From assembly GCF_018263855.1 (NCBI RefSeq), contig NZ_CP073318.1, forward strand, positions 5,890,001 to 5,954,000: DNA of 64,000 nt. Reading direction: 5' to 3'. A program made the translations under genes and the position numbers. The stretch is from Kutzneria sp. CA-103260. Its GTDB lineage: Bacteria > Actinomycetota > Actinomycetes > Mycobacteriales > Pseudonocardiaceae. This document shows positions 1-7,808 of this stretch, one piece after another; the stretch's first letter is position 1, and each line of letters begins with the position of its first letter. Below the pieces are notes generated by a model, which did no database searches, had not been told where the DNA came from, and saw only the letters and a program-made list of their open reading frames with translations.

Positions 1-1
1 C

Positions 2-994
2 TTCGGGGCCCCGACGGTCACCGACTCGTCGATCCGCAACGACCCGAACTTCGGCGGCGTGGCGTGGCACGGCTACGAGGGCGACGTCTCCGAGCAGACC
101 ACGGTCCACAACCAGTACCCGTCGATGAACATGTACGAGACCGAGCACTCGGGCGGCAACTGGATCGGCAATCAGCAGAACGAGGACATGAACAACATCA
201 TCGACTACACCCGCAACTGGGACCGTAGCGTGGTGAAGTGGAGCCTCGCGGTCAACGAGTCGCAGGGCCCGAACAACGGCGGCTGCAACACCTGCACCGG
301 CCTGATCACGGTGCACCAGAACGACAGCCAGCGCGGCCAGGTCGACTACAACATCGAGTACTACGACATGGGCCAACTGACCAAGTTCGTCAAGCCCGGC
401 GCCACCCGCATCGCCTCCAACGACGGCGCCGTGCGCAACGTCGCCTGGATCAACCCGGACGGCTCCAAGGCCCTGGTCGCCTACAACCCCAGCGGCAGCG
501 CGCAGAGCGTAAGGGTCAACTGGGGCAACGAGTCCTTCACCTACTCGGTCCCGGCGGCCACCAGCGCGACCTTCACCTGGAGCGGCACGCAGGGCGGCAC
601 CACCACCCCGCCGCCGGGCGGCGGCACCATCACCGGCATCGGCGGCAAGTGCGTGGACGTCGCCGGGGCCAACAGCGCCAACGGCACCCAGGTGCAGCTC
701 TACACCTGCAACGGCAGCACGGCGCAGACCTGGACCCAATCCGGCAGCGCGCTGCAGGCCCTGGGCAAGTGCCTCGACGTGGCCTCGGCCGGCACCGCCA
801 ACGGCACGAAGGTCCAGTTGTACGACTGCAACGGCACCGCCGCGCAGCAGTGGACCTTGAACTCCCAACGCGAACTGGTCAACACCGGTTCCGGTAAATG
901 TCTGGACGCCACCAACCAGAGTTCCGCCGACGGCACCCCGTTGCAGATCTGGTCCTGCACCGGAACAGCCAACCAGCAGTGGACGCTCAACTGA
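2..994 (+). CDS. GH30 glycosidase with C-terminal CBM13 (5' truncated)
   Basis: The gene runs in from the left edge, so its start and signal peptide are missing. The visible part is the C-terminal half of a glycoside hydrolase family 30 (glucosylceramidase/xylanase-like) barrel. The segment YETEHSGGNW near base 140 carries the expected nucleophile Glu of the TExSGG motif, and an all-beta tail follows (about bases 440-600). A Pro/Gly linker then leads to a ricin-type beta-trefoil (CBM13) from about base 623, with repeated GKC(V/L)D and QQWTLN motifs. The 45476-46966 gene is a GH30 paralogue without the lectin domain and matches this one around the nucleophile. It is probably secreted and acts on extracellular polysaccharide, but substrate cannot be read from the sequence. 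The trefoil is almost identical to that of the next gene. Confidence 0.85.
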   Translation, partial: FGAPTVTDSSIRNDPNFGGVAWHGYEGDVSEQTTVHNQYPSMNMYETEHSGGNWIGNQQNEDMNNIIDYTRNWDRSVVKWSLAVNESQGPNNGGCNTCTGLITVHQNDSQRGQVDYNIEYYDMGQLTKFVKPGATRIASNDGAVRNVAWINPDGSKALVAYNPSGSAQSVRVNWGNESFTYSVPAATSATFTWSGTQGGTTTPPPGGGTITGIGGKCVDVAGANSANGTQVQLYTCNGSTAQTWTQSGSALQALGKCLDVASAGTANGTKVQLYDCNGTAAQQWTLNSQRELVNTGSGKCLDATNQSSADGTPLQIWSCTGTANQQWTLN

Positions 995-1022
995 CGTCCT
1001 GATCACCAGATAAAAGCTCCGT

Positions 1023-1059
1023 CCCGGTCCGTCGCGCGTTCCGCCCGCGATGGACCGGG
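1023..1059 (+). terminator. Hairpin after GH30 gene
   Basis: The arms CCCGGTCCGTCGCG (1023-1036) and CGCGATGGACCGGG (1046-1059) pair with one mismatch about 30 bases after the stop codon. No clear T-run follows, as is usual in high-GC actinobacteria, so this is a candidate intrinsic terminator. Confidence 0.45.
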
Positions 1060-1117
1060 GCGGTCCTCACGTTCCCAGAACTAGGCACCACCTGCGGTTT
1101 TGCGCCCGAACGCACTA

Positions 1118-1146
1118 TTGATCGAGCGCCATCCGGTGGGTATAAA
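1118..1146 (+). promoter_or_regulatory. Promoter of the GH18 chitinase
   Basis: TTGATC (1118-1123) and TATAAA (1141-1146) are separated by 17 bases, close to the housekeeping sigma consensus and striking in such GC-rich DNA. The -10 region lies in the palindrome GGTATAAATACC (1139-1150), a possible operator. The start codon at 1271 leaves a leader of about 115 bases. Confidence 0.55.
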
Positions 1147-1270
1147 TACCGCACGGAATTCGCCCGCGTTCTCCCTCGCCGTCGCCGCTCACGGACGTTT
1201 TCCGAAAAATGCCGGATTTTCACCCCTGCCTGCACGATTCCGGCCGTGCAATACCTGTAGGAGATCGACC

Positions 1271-2623
1271 ATGCGCATCAGAAGAACAAGAGCGGCGCTG
1301 ACCGCCGCACTGCCCGTGGCGGCGGCCGCGGCCATGCTGGCCGGCCAGCCCGCCGCGATCGCGGCCCCGGCCGCGGGCGGGGCCTTCCCGGCCCACTACG
1401 CCGCTCCCTACCTGCAGATCAGCGACTCGGACTCGGGCCAGATGGCCGCCGACATGAGCGCGACCGGCACCAAGTACTTCACGCTGGCGTTCCTGACGCC
1501 GCAGTCCGGCTGCACGCCGGTCTGGGAGGCCAACGGCACCGGCGTCGGCTCGTTCGCCTCGCAGGTCGCCGCCATCCAGAACGCCGGCGGCAACGTCATC
1601 CCGTCCTTCGGCGGGGCCGAGGGCGGCGAGCTGGCCCAGACCTGCACCAACGTGTCCAGCCTGACCGCGGCGTACGCCAACGTGGTCAACACCTACGGCG
1701 CCAACCGCCTCGACTTCGACATCGAGGGCAGCGTCATCAAGGACACCGCGTCCATCGCCCGCCGGGACCAGGCGCTGGCCGCGCTGCAGGCGCAGAACCC
1801 GAACGTGCAGGTCGACTACACGCTCGGCGTCGGCTCCGACGGCCTTGAGGGCGACCAGATGACCGTCCTCAACGACGCCAAGGCCAAGGGCGTCAACGTC
1901 AGCGTCATCAACCTGATGGTGATGGACTTCTACGACGGCCAGCCGGTCATCAACGACGCGCTGTCCGCGGCCCGCAACGCGGCCAACCAGATCGCCGGTC
2001 TGTACGGCATCTCCACCTCGGCGGCGTACGCCAAGATGGGCCTGACCCCCATCGCCGGCCGCAACGACGACGGCGCCCAGTTCAGCCAGGCCGACGCGCA
2101 GACGCTGGAGAGCTTCGCCGCCTCCAACGGCGTGGCCGAGCTGTCCTTCTGGGAGCTGCAGGACTACGACCGGGCCACTGGCTACGCGTACTCCCGGATC
2201 TTCAACCAGATCACCGGTGGCGGCACCACCCCGCCCCCGCCGCCCACCGGCGGCACCATCACCGGCATCGGCGGCAAGTGCGTGGACGTCGCCGGAGCCA
2301 ACAGCGCCAACGGCACCCAGGTCCAGCTCTACACCTGCAACGGCACCGCGGCCCAGAGCTGGTCGCACTCCGGCAGCAGCTTCCAGTCCCTGGGCAAGTG
2401 CCTCGACGTCGCGTCGGCCGGCACCACCAACGGCACCAAGGTGCAGCTGTACGACTGCAACGGCACCGCCGCGCAGCAGTGGACCCTCAACGCGCAGAAG
2501 GAACTCGTGAACACGGGCTCCGGCAAGTGCCTCGACGCCACCAACCAGAGCTCCGCGGACCAGACTCCGCTGCAGATCTGGTCCTGCACCGGCACCGCCA
2601 ACCAGCAGTGGACCCTCAACTGA
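1271..2623 (+). CDS. Secreted GH18 chitinase with C-terminal CBM13
   Basis: A 450-residue secreted glycoside hydrolase. The ATG at 1271 is chosen because it follows a GGAG ribosome binding site and starts a typical signal peptide: basic MRIRRTR, a hydrophobic Ala/Leu stretch, and a cleavage region near AIAAPAA at about residue 33. The frame stays open upstream, but that part has no signal-like character. A TIM barrel covers about residues 40-315. LDFDIEG at 147-153 is the family 18 DxxDxDxE motif reduced to its DxDxE end, with Glu152 the predicted acid/base. A Gly/Thr/Pro linker precedes a ricin-type beta-trefoil from about residue 328. The expected role is hydrolysis of chitin or related N-acetylglucosamine polymers outside the cell. 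The lectin module nearly duplicates that of the upstream GH30 gene. Confidence 0.9.
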   Translation: MRIRRTRAALTAALPVAAAAAMLAGQPAAIAAPAAGGAFPAHYAAPYLQISDSDSGQMAADMSATGTKYFTLAFLTPQSGCTPVWEANGTGVGSFASQVAAIQNAGGNVIPSFGGAEGGELAQTCTNVSSLTAAYANVVNTYGANRLDFDIEGSVIKDTASIARRDQALAALQAQNPNVQVDYTLGVGSDGLEGDQMTVLNDAKAKGVNVSVINLMVMDFYDGQPVINDALSAARNAANQIAGLYGISTSAAYAKMGLTPIAGRNDDGAQFSQADAQTLESFAASNGVAELSFWELQDYDRATGYAYSRIFNQITGGGTTPPPPPTGGTITGIGGKCVDVAGANSANGTQVQLYTCNGTAAQSWSHSGSSFQSLGKCLDVASAGTTNGTKVQLYDCNGTAAQQWTLNAQKELVNTGSGKCLDATNQSSADQTPLQIWSCTGTANQQWTLN

Positions 2624-2668
2624 CGTGATCCCGTGACCGGGGGTCTGCCCCAACCACCGGGCAGACCC

Positions 2669-2745
2669 CCGCGAGTCCCGCTGTCAGGCAACCATGCGTC
2701 GAGTTCCGAACTCGTATCTCAGTTGCCCGAGAGCGGGACTCGCGG
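2669..2745. repeat. Nested palindrome, family A copy 1
   Basis: Outer arms GCGAGTCCCGCTGTCAGGCA (2671-2690) and TGCCCGAGAGCGGGACTCGC (2724-2743) pair with a few mismatches. The loop contains its own perfect palindrome CGAGTTC-C-GAACTCG. The element sits between the convergent ends of the chitinase and alpha-galactosidase genes. Four related copies occur at 15436, 32537, 35578 and 61551. Confidence 0.9.
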
Positions 2746-2749
2746 TGTG

Positions 2750-4075
2750 TCAGGTCACCTTGATCAGGCGGGAGCCGTGGGCCGGCACCGCCGTGGCCGT
2801 CCAGCTTCCGTTGGCGGAGCCCAGATCCGTGCGCGAGACCAGGTCCCGCACGGCGTGGCTGCCGCTGATGCCGAGGTCGCTCCAGTTCACGGTGATGTCG
2901 GCCGACGAGGAGCCGAGGTTGTAGACCGCCACCGCCCAGCTGCCGTCGGGCAGCTGCTTGCGCCACTTCTGCTGGTTGCCGCTGGTGATTCGGGTCGGGA
3001 ACCGCGCGGACTGGTCCACCGCGACGACTTCGGGGTTGGTGAGGATGGAAACCGCGCCGCTGTCGAGGAAGTAGACGTCACCGCCGACGTAGAGCGGGGC
3101 CGAGGCCATGGACCAGAAGGTCATCACGCTCTGCCGCTCGGTGCTGGTGATGCCGTCCTGGATGGCGCTGCCGGAGTTGTTGGAGATGGGCATCGAGTCC
3201 AGGTCGGGGAAGTAGCCGGGTTGCAGCCCGGACAGCCAGTTCGGCAGGTCGTTCCAGCGGGCCGTGACCGCGCCGCTCCAGGTGGCCAGCGTGCCGCAGT
3301 AGCACTCGACGTCGGTGTCGATGCGAACATCGTTGGTGTAGCTGGACAGTTGGGACTCGATGGACTGCGGCACCGGCCAGGCGCTGGTGGTCAGCCACAT
3401 GCCGCGGCCCGACTGGTCGATCGCCTTGGAGAAGGCCTGGATGTCGGGCACGCTGTCGGTGGTCGTGCCGTCCACCTTGACCAGGTCCACGCCCCAGGAC
3501 GCGAACTTGTCCACCACGGAGTTTATGTAGGCCTGGGCGCAGGAATTGCCGTAGTTGATCTTCCAGGAGCTGCCCCAGCCGTTGGTCGCGGTGAGCGGCT
3601 GCTGGGCGATGTCCTGGGTGTGGCAGCTGGTTCCAGCGATCGGCGCGTTCTTGTCGTACACCCCCTTGTCCAGCCCCACGGTCGTGTAGAGGCCGAGCAG
3701 CAGACCCTCGTTGTGCACATAGTTGGCCACCCCCGAGATCCCGTCCGGGAACCGCGTCGGGTCGGGGTCGGGGATCCCGTTGCCGTCGGTGTGGCCGTTG
3801 AACGACATGTCCGCGTTCCACCCGGAATCGATGTCGATGTACCGGTATCCCGCGGACTTGAGCTTCGACGCCACCGCGTCGGCCGCACCCTCCACATGGG
3901 ACTCGGTCAGCCAGCTCGTGCCGTACGTGGCCCGGGTGGACGATTCGACGCTCCAGCTGCTCCAGCCCATGGCCGGAACCCCGAAGTTGGTCTTGGCGTA
4001 GGCCGGGCTCGCGCCCGGCAGCAGGACGGCCACGCTCGCGGCCACCGCCGCGAGCACCGTGAGACGACTGGGCAT
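2750..4075 (-). CDS. Secreted GH27 alpha-galactosidase
   Basis: A 441-residue family 27 glycosidase that removes terminal alpha-galactose (or beta-L-arabinopyranose in some members). The ATG at 4075 starts a Sec signal peptide ending near SPAYA (residue 27), and AGGAG lies upstream. The mature N-terminus FGVPAMGWSSW is a hallmark of the family. YRYIDIDSGW corresponds to the usual YxxxDDxW segment. DLVKVDG places the nucleophile at Asp202, and the RxxxD motif near residues 251-255 supplies the acid/base. A C-terminal beta-sandwich follows from about residue 350. There is no carbohydrate-binding module, unlike the two upstream glycosidases. It converges on the chitinase gene across repeat family A. 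Confidence 0.92.
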   Translation of the reverse strand: MPSRLTVLAAVAASVAVLLPGASPAYAKTNFGVPAMGWSSWSVESSTRATYGTSWLTESHVEGAADAVASKLKSAGYRYIDIDSGWNADMSFNGHTDGNGIPDPDPTRFPDGISGVANYVHNEGLLLGLYTTVGLDKGVYDKNAPIAGTSCHTQDIAQQPLTATNGWGSSWKINYGNSCAQAYINSVVDKFASWGVDLVKVDGTTTDSVPDIQAFSKAIDQSGRGMWLTTSAWPVPQSIESQLSSYTNDVRIDTDVECYCGTLATWSGAVTARWNDLPNWLSGLQPGYFPDLDSMPISNNSGSAIQDGITSTERQSVMTFWSMASAPLYVGGDVYFLDSGAVSILTNPEVVAVDQSARFPTRITSGNQQKWRKQLPDGSWAVAVYNLGSSSADITVNWSDLGISGSHAVRDLVSRTDLGSANGSWTATAVPAHGSRLIKVT

Positions 4076-4119
4076 GGGCAGTCTCTTTTCTCCTGATCCA
4101 CGCTGAGCAGGGAAAACTC

Positions 4120-4149
4120 ACGGTAGCCCGCTTTTATTTCCAGCGTCAA
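4120..4149 (-). promoter_or_regulatory. Promoter of the GH27 gene
   Basis: Read on the minus strand, TTGACG (4144-4149) and TACCGT (4120-4125) are 18 bases apart, about 45 bases upstream of the GH27 ATG. The rest of 4076-4212 shows no gene. Confidence 0.4.
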
Positions 4150-4212
4150 CTATCTACCTCGCCCCCGCTAATCCCCTTGGCCCCACCAGCGTCCGGACGG
4201 CATGCTGCCGAC

Positions 4213-4431
4213 ATGGCCCACGGCACCGTCAAGTTCTTCAAGCGTGAGAAGGGTTGGGGCGCGATCTCCTCCCCCGACCTGCCACCTGGCCTGGACGCCT
4301 TCGTTCACTTCAGCGCCATCGAAGCCGAAGGCCTCCGCGCCCTCGACCCCGGCGACCGGGTGGAGTTCGACTACGTGCCCGCGCAGCAGGACAGCTTCCG
4401 CTTCGTCGCCACCAGGGTCCGCAAGGTCTGA
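4213..4431 (+). CDS. Cold-shock domain protein, diverged
   Basis: A 72-residue protein with a single cold-shock (OB-fold) domain. VKFFKREKGWGAI replaces the canonical RNP1-like KWFNxxKGFGFI, and AFVHFSAI is the RNP2 motif. Most nucleic-acid-contacting aromatic positions are kept, but the second Phe-Ile of RNP1 is lost. Such proteins bind single-stranded RNA or DNA and act as RNA chaperones. The ATG at 4213 is preferred over an in-frame GTG at 4177, because the family starts with a short M-x-x-G-T-V-K leader. It stands alone, and the next gene converges on it with a 10-base gap. Confidence 0.85.
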   Translation: MAHGTVKFFKREKGWGAISSPDLPPGLDAFVHFSAIEAEGLRALDPGDRVEFDYVPAQQDSFRFVATRVRKV

Positions 4432-4441
4432 CTTCGCCGAA

Positions 4442-5452
4442 CTAGCGGTAGCGCTCGGCCAACGCCGCGAAGGCAGCCTTGGGTTCCCAGGGGAGATCGG
4501 GGTAGGTGGTGCCGAGACGATCCTCGAAGACGGTGACCACGCCGTAGCTGGCGAGGTCGAGGTCCTGGCGGGGGTCGGTGCGGTGCGGGAGGTGGTAGCT
4601 GGCGAAGGTGTTGACGAAGGCGGTGTCGACGCCGGCCTCCTCGAAGAGGTCGAGGAGCTCGACGAGGTGGGCGGCCTGGCCGGCTTCGTCGCGCTGGTAG
4701 TCGCCGTCGAGGCCGACGGCGACGACACCGTCCCGTACGACGATGGAGCCGGCGTGGGCGCCTAGGTCGGGGGCGCCATGGAAGGTGGCGGAGCCGAACT
4801 CGGTGATGGCGACGGGTTTACCTTGGGCGACAAGGGATCGGACGGCGTCGGGAAAGATGGCGGCGACCTGGGCGGAGCGGTAGAGGTCCACGGACAGGAA
4901 GTCGAACGGGGCCCAGTCCACGCCCTCGAAGGACGGAATGGCGGCATAGCTGACGGGGCCACCGAAGCGGTCCCGCACGACGGTCACCGCCCGGGCCAGA
5001 AAAGCGTTGAGGAGCAAGGGAACCTGGGCCATCGCCGCCCGCAGACGGACCGGGTCAGCCAGGAGGGGCAGGCGTTCGTCGAGGGTGTCGCCGGGCAGGA
5101 AACCGACGGTGAACAGGCTGAGCTCGGCCCCGGTGAGCAGCACGACGGAAGCTCCACCACGGCGTAAGCGCTCGGCCCGGTCGGCGCAGTCGGCCAGGAC
5201 AGCCAACAACTCGTCCTGGGTGAGGTCGCAGGTGAACGGGGAGAGCCACACCTCAAGGCCGAGGGCGGCGGCCTCCTGTGCGGCGAGGTCGAGTCGAGAG
5301 ACATCGCCGCCGGTGAGACGGACGGCGGTGCAGTGCAGGTCGTCGCGGATTACCCGCAGCTCCCGCCGGACGACGTCGGGGTCGAAGGGCTCGCGGGTGC
5401 TGGTCCCGCCGGCGAAGAAGCCCGTGTCGTACGTGATGCCGTTGGCTCGCAT
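4442..5452 (-). CDS. TIM-barrel glycosidase-like protein
   Basis: About 336 residues, cytoplasmic, with no signal peptide. The pattern of a (beta/alpha)8 barrel is visible, and two acidic motifs fall where clan GH-A glycosidases keep their acid/base and nucleophile: LTGAELSLF (mid-protein) and PVAITEFGSATF (about two thirds along). The substrate is unknown. The ATG at 5452 (MRANGITYDTGF) is preferred because upstream in-frame starts lie inside the operator region, but its ribosome binding site is weak. It is divergent from a TetR gene across two tandem palindromes, so it is probably the repressor's target. Similar proteins are sometimes labelled abortive-infection proteins in databases; nothing here supports that name. 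Confidence 0.6.
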   Translation of the reverse strand: MRANGITYDTGFFAGGTSTREPFDPDVVRRELRVIRDDLHCTAVRLTGGDVSRLDLAAQEAAALGLEVWLSPFTCDLTQDELLAVLADCADRAERLRRGGASVVLLTGAELSLFTVGFLPGDTLDERLPLLADPVRLRAAMAQVPLLLNAFLARAVTVVRDRFGGPVSYAAIPSFEGVDWAPFDFLSVDLYRSAQVAAIFPDAVRSLVAQGKPVAITEFGSATFHGAPDLGAHAGSIVVRDGVVAVGLDGDYQRDEAGQAAHLVELLDLFEEAGVDTAFVNTFASYHLPHRTDPRQDLDLASYGVVTVFEDRLGTTYPDLPWEPKAAFAALAERYR

Positions 5453-5466
5453 GCCGCGAACCGTAA

Positions 5467-5511
5467 GGTACATCGAGTACCCAATCAATCGAATAAGGTA
5501 CCGTCCGTACC
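5467..5511. promoter_or_regulatory. Two tandem TetR operators
   Basis: GGTACATCGAGTACC (5467-5481) and GGTACCGTCCGTACC (5497-5511) share identical arms GGTAC-N5-GTACC and start exactly 30 bases apart, about three helical turns. The second ends one base before the tetR ATG at 5512. They lie between divergent genes and are the likely binding sites of that regulator. Confidence 0.75.
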
Positions 5512-6117
5512 ATGGCGCAGGTGAGGCGGCGCGGGGCCGTGCTGGAGCAGGCCATCCTGCGGGCCGCGGCCGGCGAGCTCACCGAGTCGGGCTACGCCGG
5601 CCTGACCATGGACCGGGTCGCCCACCGGGCCGGCACCAACAAGAACGCGATCTACCGGCGCTGGCCCAACCGTGCGGCGCTCGGCGTTGCCGCGTACAAG
5701 CTGTTGGTGGAGACGGCGTTGGGGCCGCCGGACACCGGCGAGCTGCGGGCCGACGTGCTGGCCGTGCTGCGCCAGATGAACGCCGATCTGGCCACCCCCA
5801 AGGCCAACGTGGCCGCCGGCCTGATGGCCAGCGCCGCCGAGGACCCGGAACTGCTGGCCCAGCTGCGGGAAATGGTCGGCGACGGCGCGAGCTCGATGTG
5901 GCTGACCATGCTGCGGCGGGCCGTGGACCGCGGTGAGGCCCCGCCGGGGTGCCTGCACCCACGGGTCGCCACTGTCGCACTTACGTTGCTGCGCAACGAG
6001 TTCATGACCCGCGGCATGACCCCGGTCGACGACGACGTCATCGTGGAGATCGTCGACCGGGTCTACCTGCCGCTCATTCGGGGCAGCAGGTACAGCGGCG
6101 GCGAGAAGAGCAGGTAG
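5512..6117 (+). CDS. TetR/AcrR-family transcriptional regulator
   Basis: A 201-residue regulator. The N-terminal HTH (about residues 10-60) contains the family pattern LTMDRVAHRAGTNKNAIYRRWPNRAAL. The all-helical C-terminus (about 75-195) is the ligand-binding and dimerisation domain, with a TetR_C-like sequence ending in IVEIVDRVYLPLI. It is divergent from the TIM-barrel protein, and its own start codon overlaps the second GGTAC-N5-GTACC palindrome, which suggests autorepression. No ribosome binding site is seen before the ATG, so the mRNA may be leaderless. The ligand is unknown. Confidence 0.9.
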   Translation: MAQVRRRGAVLEQAILRAAAGELTESGYAGLTMDRVAHRAGTNKNAIYRRWPNRAALGVAAYKLLVETALGPPDTGELRADVLAVLRQMNADLATPKANVAAGLMASAAEDPELLAQLREMVGDGASSMWLTMLRRAVDRGEAPPGCLHPRVATVALTLLRNEFMTRGMTPVDDDVIVEIVDRVYLPLIRGSRYSGGEKSR

Positions 6118-6142
6118 CAGCCCGACGCCAGCCCAGGAGAGT

Positions 6143-6291
6143 GCGAGGCCCCGCCGATGCTTCGCCTGGTTGGCGGATTTCGGCCGCCGCCGCCCAACGC
6201 GCCCACCCACCCGAGCCGGATGCGGCGGGCGAAATCCGGCAAGGGCGAGGCATCGGCTACCCGGGGGCCGAGCCCCGCGCGGAACGCGCGG
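6143..6291 (+). repeat. Dispersed inverted repeat, family B copy 1
   Basis: An imperfect inverted repeat of about 130 bases. The left arm runs GATGCTTCGCCTGGTTGG then CGGATTTCGG; the right arm reads GGCGGGCGAAATCC, then GGGCGAGGCATCGGC. A small separate hairpin, CCGCGCGGAACGCGCGG, follows (6275-6291). It lies between the convergent tetR and permease genes. Near-identical copies are at 18594 (same strand) and 57937 (opposite strand). Confidence 0.9.
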
Positions 6292-6294
6292 CAT

Positions 6295-7806
6295 CTACAC
6301 AGTGTGCTTGGGGCCGGTGAACCACTTGCGGGCCGAGGCGAACCACCAGACGGCGATCAGCAGCACCAGGCCGCCGACGGCCAGTGGGGCGTAGTTGACA
6401 GCGGTCCAGCTGAACGAGCCGTCGCCGGGGACGCCGGCCGGCACGGTGGGCAGGATGAAGTACACCGAGATGACGATGATCTCGACGATGGCGGTCCAGC
6501 ACATCCACTTGTAGTTGCGGCCCAAGGTCCATGGGCCAGGCACGAACGAGTCGCCGGCCCGCAGGCGCAGCGCGATGGGGATGAGGAAGGCCAGGTACAG
6601 GCCGATCACGGCGACCGACACGACGGCGTAGAAGGCGGTGGGCACGCCGGCGGAACTCTTGTACAGGGCGGGCAGGGTGAGGATCAGCCCGGCGACGCAG
6701 GCCCCGATGACGGCGTTGACCGGAACCCGGTTGGAGTTCAGCTTGGACCACAGGCGGTGTCCGGGAACCGCCCCGTCGCGGCTGAACGCGTAGCCCATCC
6801 GCGAGGTGCTGGTCACGCAGCTCATGCCGCAGAAGAACTGGCCGATGGCCGAGATGCCGACGACCACCAGCGCCAGGTTGGAGTTCAGCGCGGTGGTGAT
6901 GATCGAGCCGATGAAGCCGGCCTGCTTGTTGATCTCGTCCACGTTGGTGGCGGCGAACAGGAAGGCCAGCAACAGGATCCAGCCGCCGATGGCCGAGTAC
7001 AGGATGGACTGCCAGATGCCGCGGGCGGCGGTGCGGGCCGCGCCCTTGGTCTCCTCGGAGATGTGCGCGCACGCGTCGAAGCCGGTGATCGTGTACTGGG
7101 TGAGCAGGAAACCCAGTGGCAGCACGTAGAACCAGTAGGTGCCGTCGGAGAAGCCGGAGTTGTTGATGCGCTGGGTGAACACGAAGGCGAAGGACTGGTG
7201 GTGGGTCGGCGCGACGGCCAGGATGACCACCACGGCGACCACGCCGAGCACGTGCCAGTACACGGACACGTTGTTCAGCAGGGCGACGAGGTGGCTGCCG
7301 AAGATGTTGATCAGCGCGTGCAGCACCAGCACGACCACGAAGATGAGGAAGATCTGGGTGAGCGAGCCCTCCCAGTTCGGGTCCACCAGGGACAGGAAGA
7401 ACGAGATGAAGGTGGCGCAGCCGTAGTCCACCGACGCGGTGACGGCCACCAGCCCGACCAGGTTGAGCCAGCCGGTGAACCAGCCGTGCACCGGCTTGCC
7501 CAGTTTCGAGGCCCACCAGTAGATCCCGCCGGCGGTGGGGAACGCCGAGACCAGCTCGGACATGCACAGGCCGATGACCAGGATGAACGCCGAGATCACC
7601 GGCCAGCCCCAGGAGATCGCCACCGGGCCGCCGTTGTTCCAGGCCTGTCCGAACGTGGTGAAGCAGCCGGACAGGATGGAGATGATGGAGAAGGAGATGG
7701 CGAAGTTGGAGAAGCCGCTCCAGGTCCGGCTCAGCTCCTGCCGATAGCCCAGTCGCGCCAGCGTTCTGGCGTCGTCGTCGGTGTGATCGTCGACCTGCTC
7801 GCTCAC
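6295..7806 (-). CDS. APC-family amino acid/amine permease
   Basis: A 503-residue integral membrane transporter with about 12 hydrophobic segments and the APC signature near the N-terminus (TWSGFSNFAISFSIISILSG, followed by TTFGQAWNNGGP). The GTG at 7806 follows GGAGG at 6-base spacing, and the kinase stop lies only 2 bases upstream, so the two are translationally coupled. A loop with TGFDACAHISEETKGA matches the amine/GABA branch of the superfamily. Pairing with a choline-kinase-like enzyme and a divergent dimethylglycine dehydrogenase suggests uptake of a quaternary or methylated amine, but the substrate is inferred from context only. Confidence 0.85.
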   Translation of the reverse strand: MSEQVDDHTDDDARTLARLGYRQELSRTWSGFSNFAISFSIISILSGCFTTFGQAWNNGGPVAISWGWPVISAFILVIGLCMSELVSAFPTAGGIYWWASKLGKPVHGWFTGWLNLVGLVAVTASVDYGCATFISFFLSLVDPNWEGSLTQIFLIFVVVLVLHALINIFGSHLVALLNNVSVYWHVLGVVAVVVILAVAPTHHQSFAFVFTQRINNSGFSDGTYWFYVLPLGFLLTQYTITGFDACAHISEETKGAARTAARGIWQSILYSAIGGWILLLAFLFAATNVDEINKQAGFIGSIITTALNSNLALVVVGISAIGQFFCGMSCVTSTSRMGYAFSRDGAVPGHRLWSKLNSNRVPVNAVIGACVAGLILTLPALYKSSAGVPTAFYAVVSVAVIGLYLAFLIPIALRLRAGDSFVPGPWTLGRNYKWMCWTAIVEIIVISVYFILPTVPAGVPGDGSFSWTAVNYAPLAVGGLVLLIAVWWFASARKWFTGPKHTV

Positions 7807-7808
7807 GG

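Noticed and set aside
4442-5452. The TIM-barrel protein as a phage abortive-infection factor
   Set aside because: No Abi-type motif, no antitoxin partner and no other defence gene nearby; the visible Glu motifs suggest a glycosidase-like fold.
6295-7806. The permease as a pyrimidine or nucleobase transporter
   Set aside because: Its N-terminal signature is of the APC amine/amino-acid family and it is coupled to a choline-kinase-like gene.
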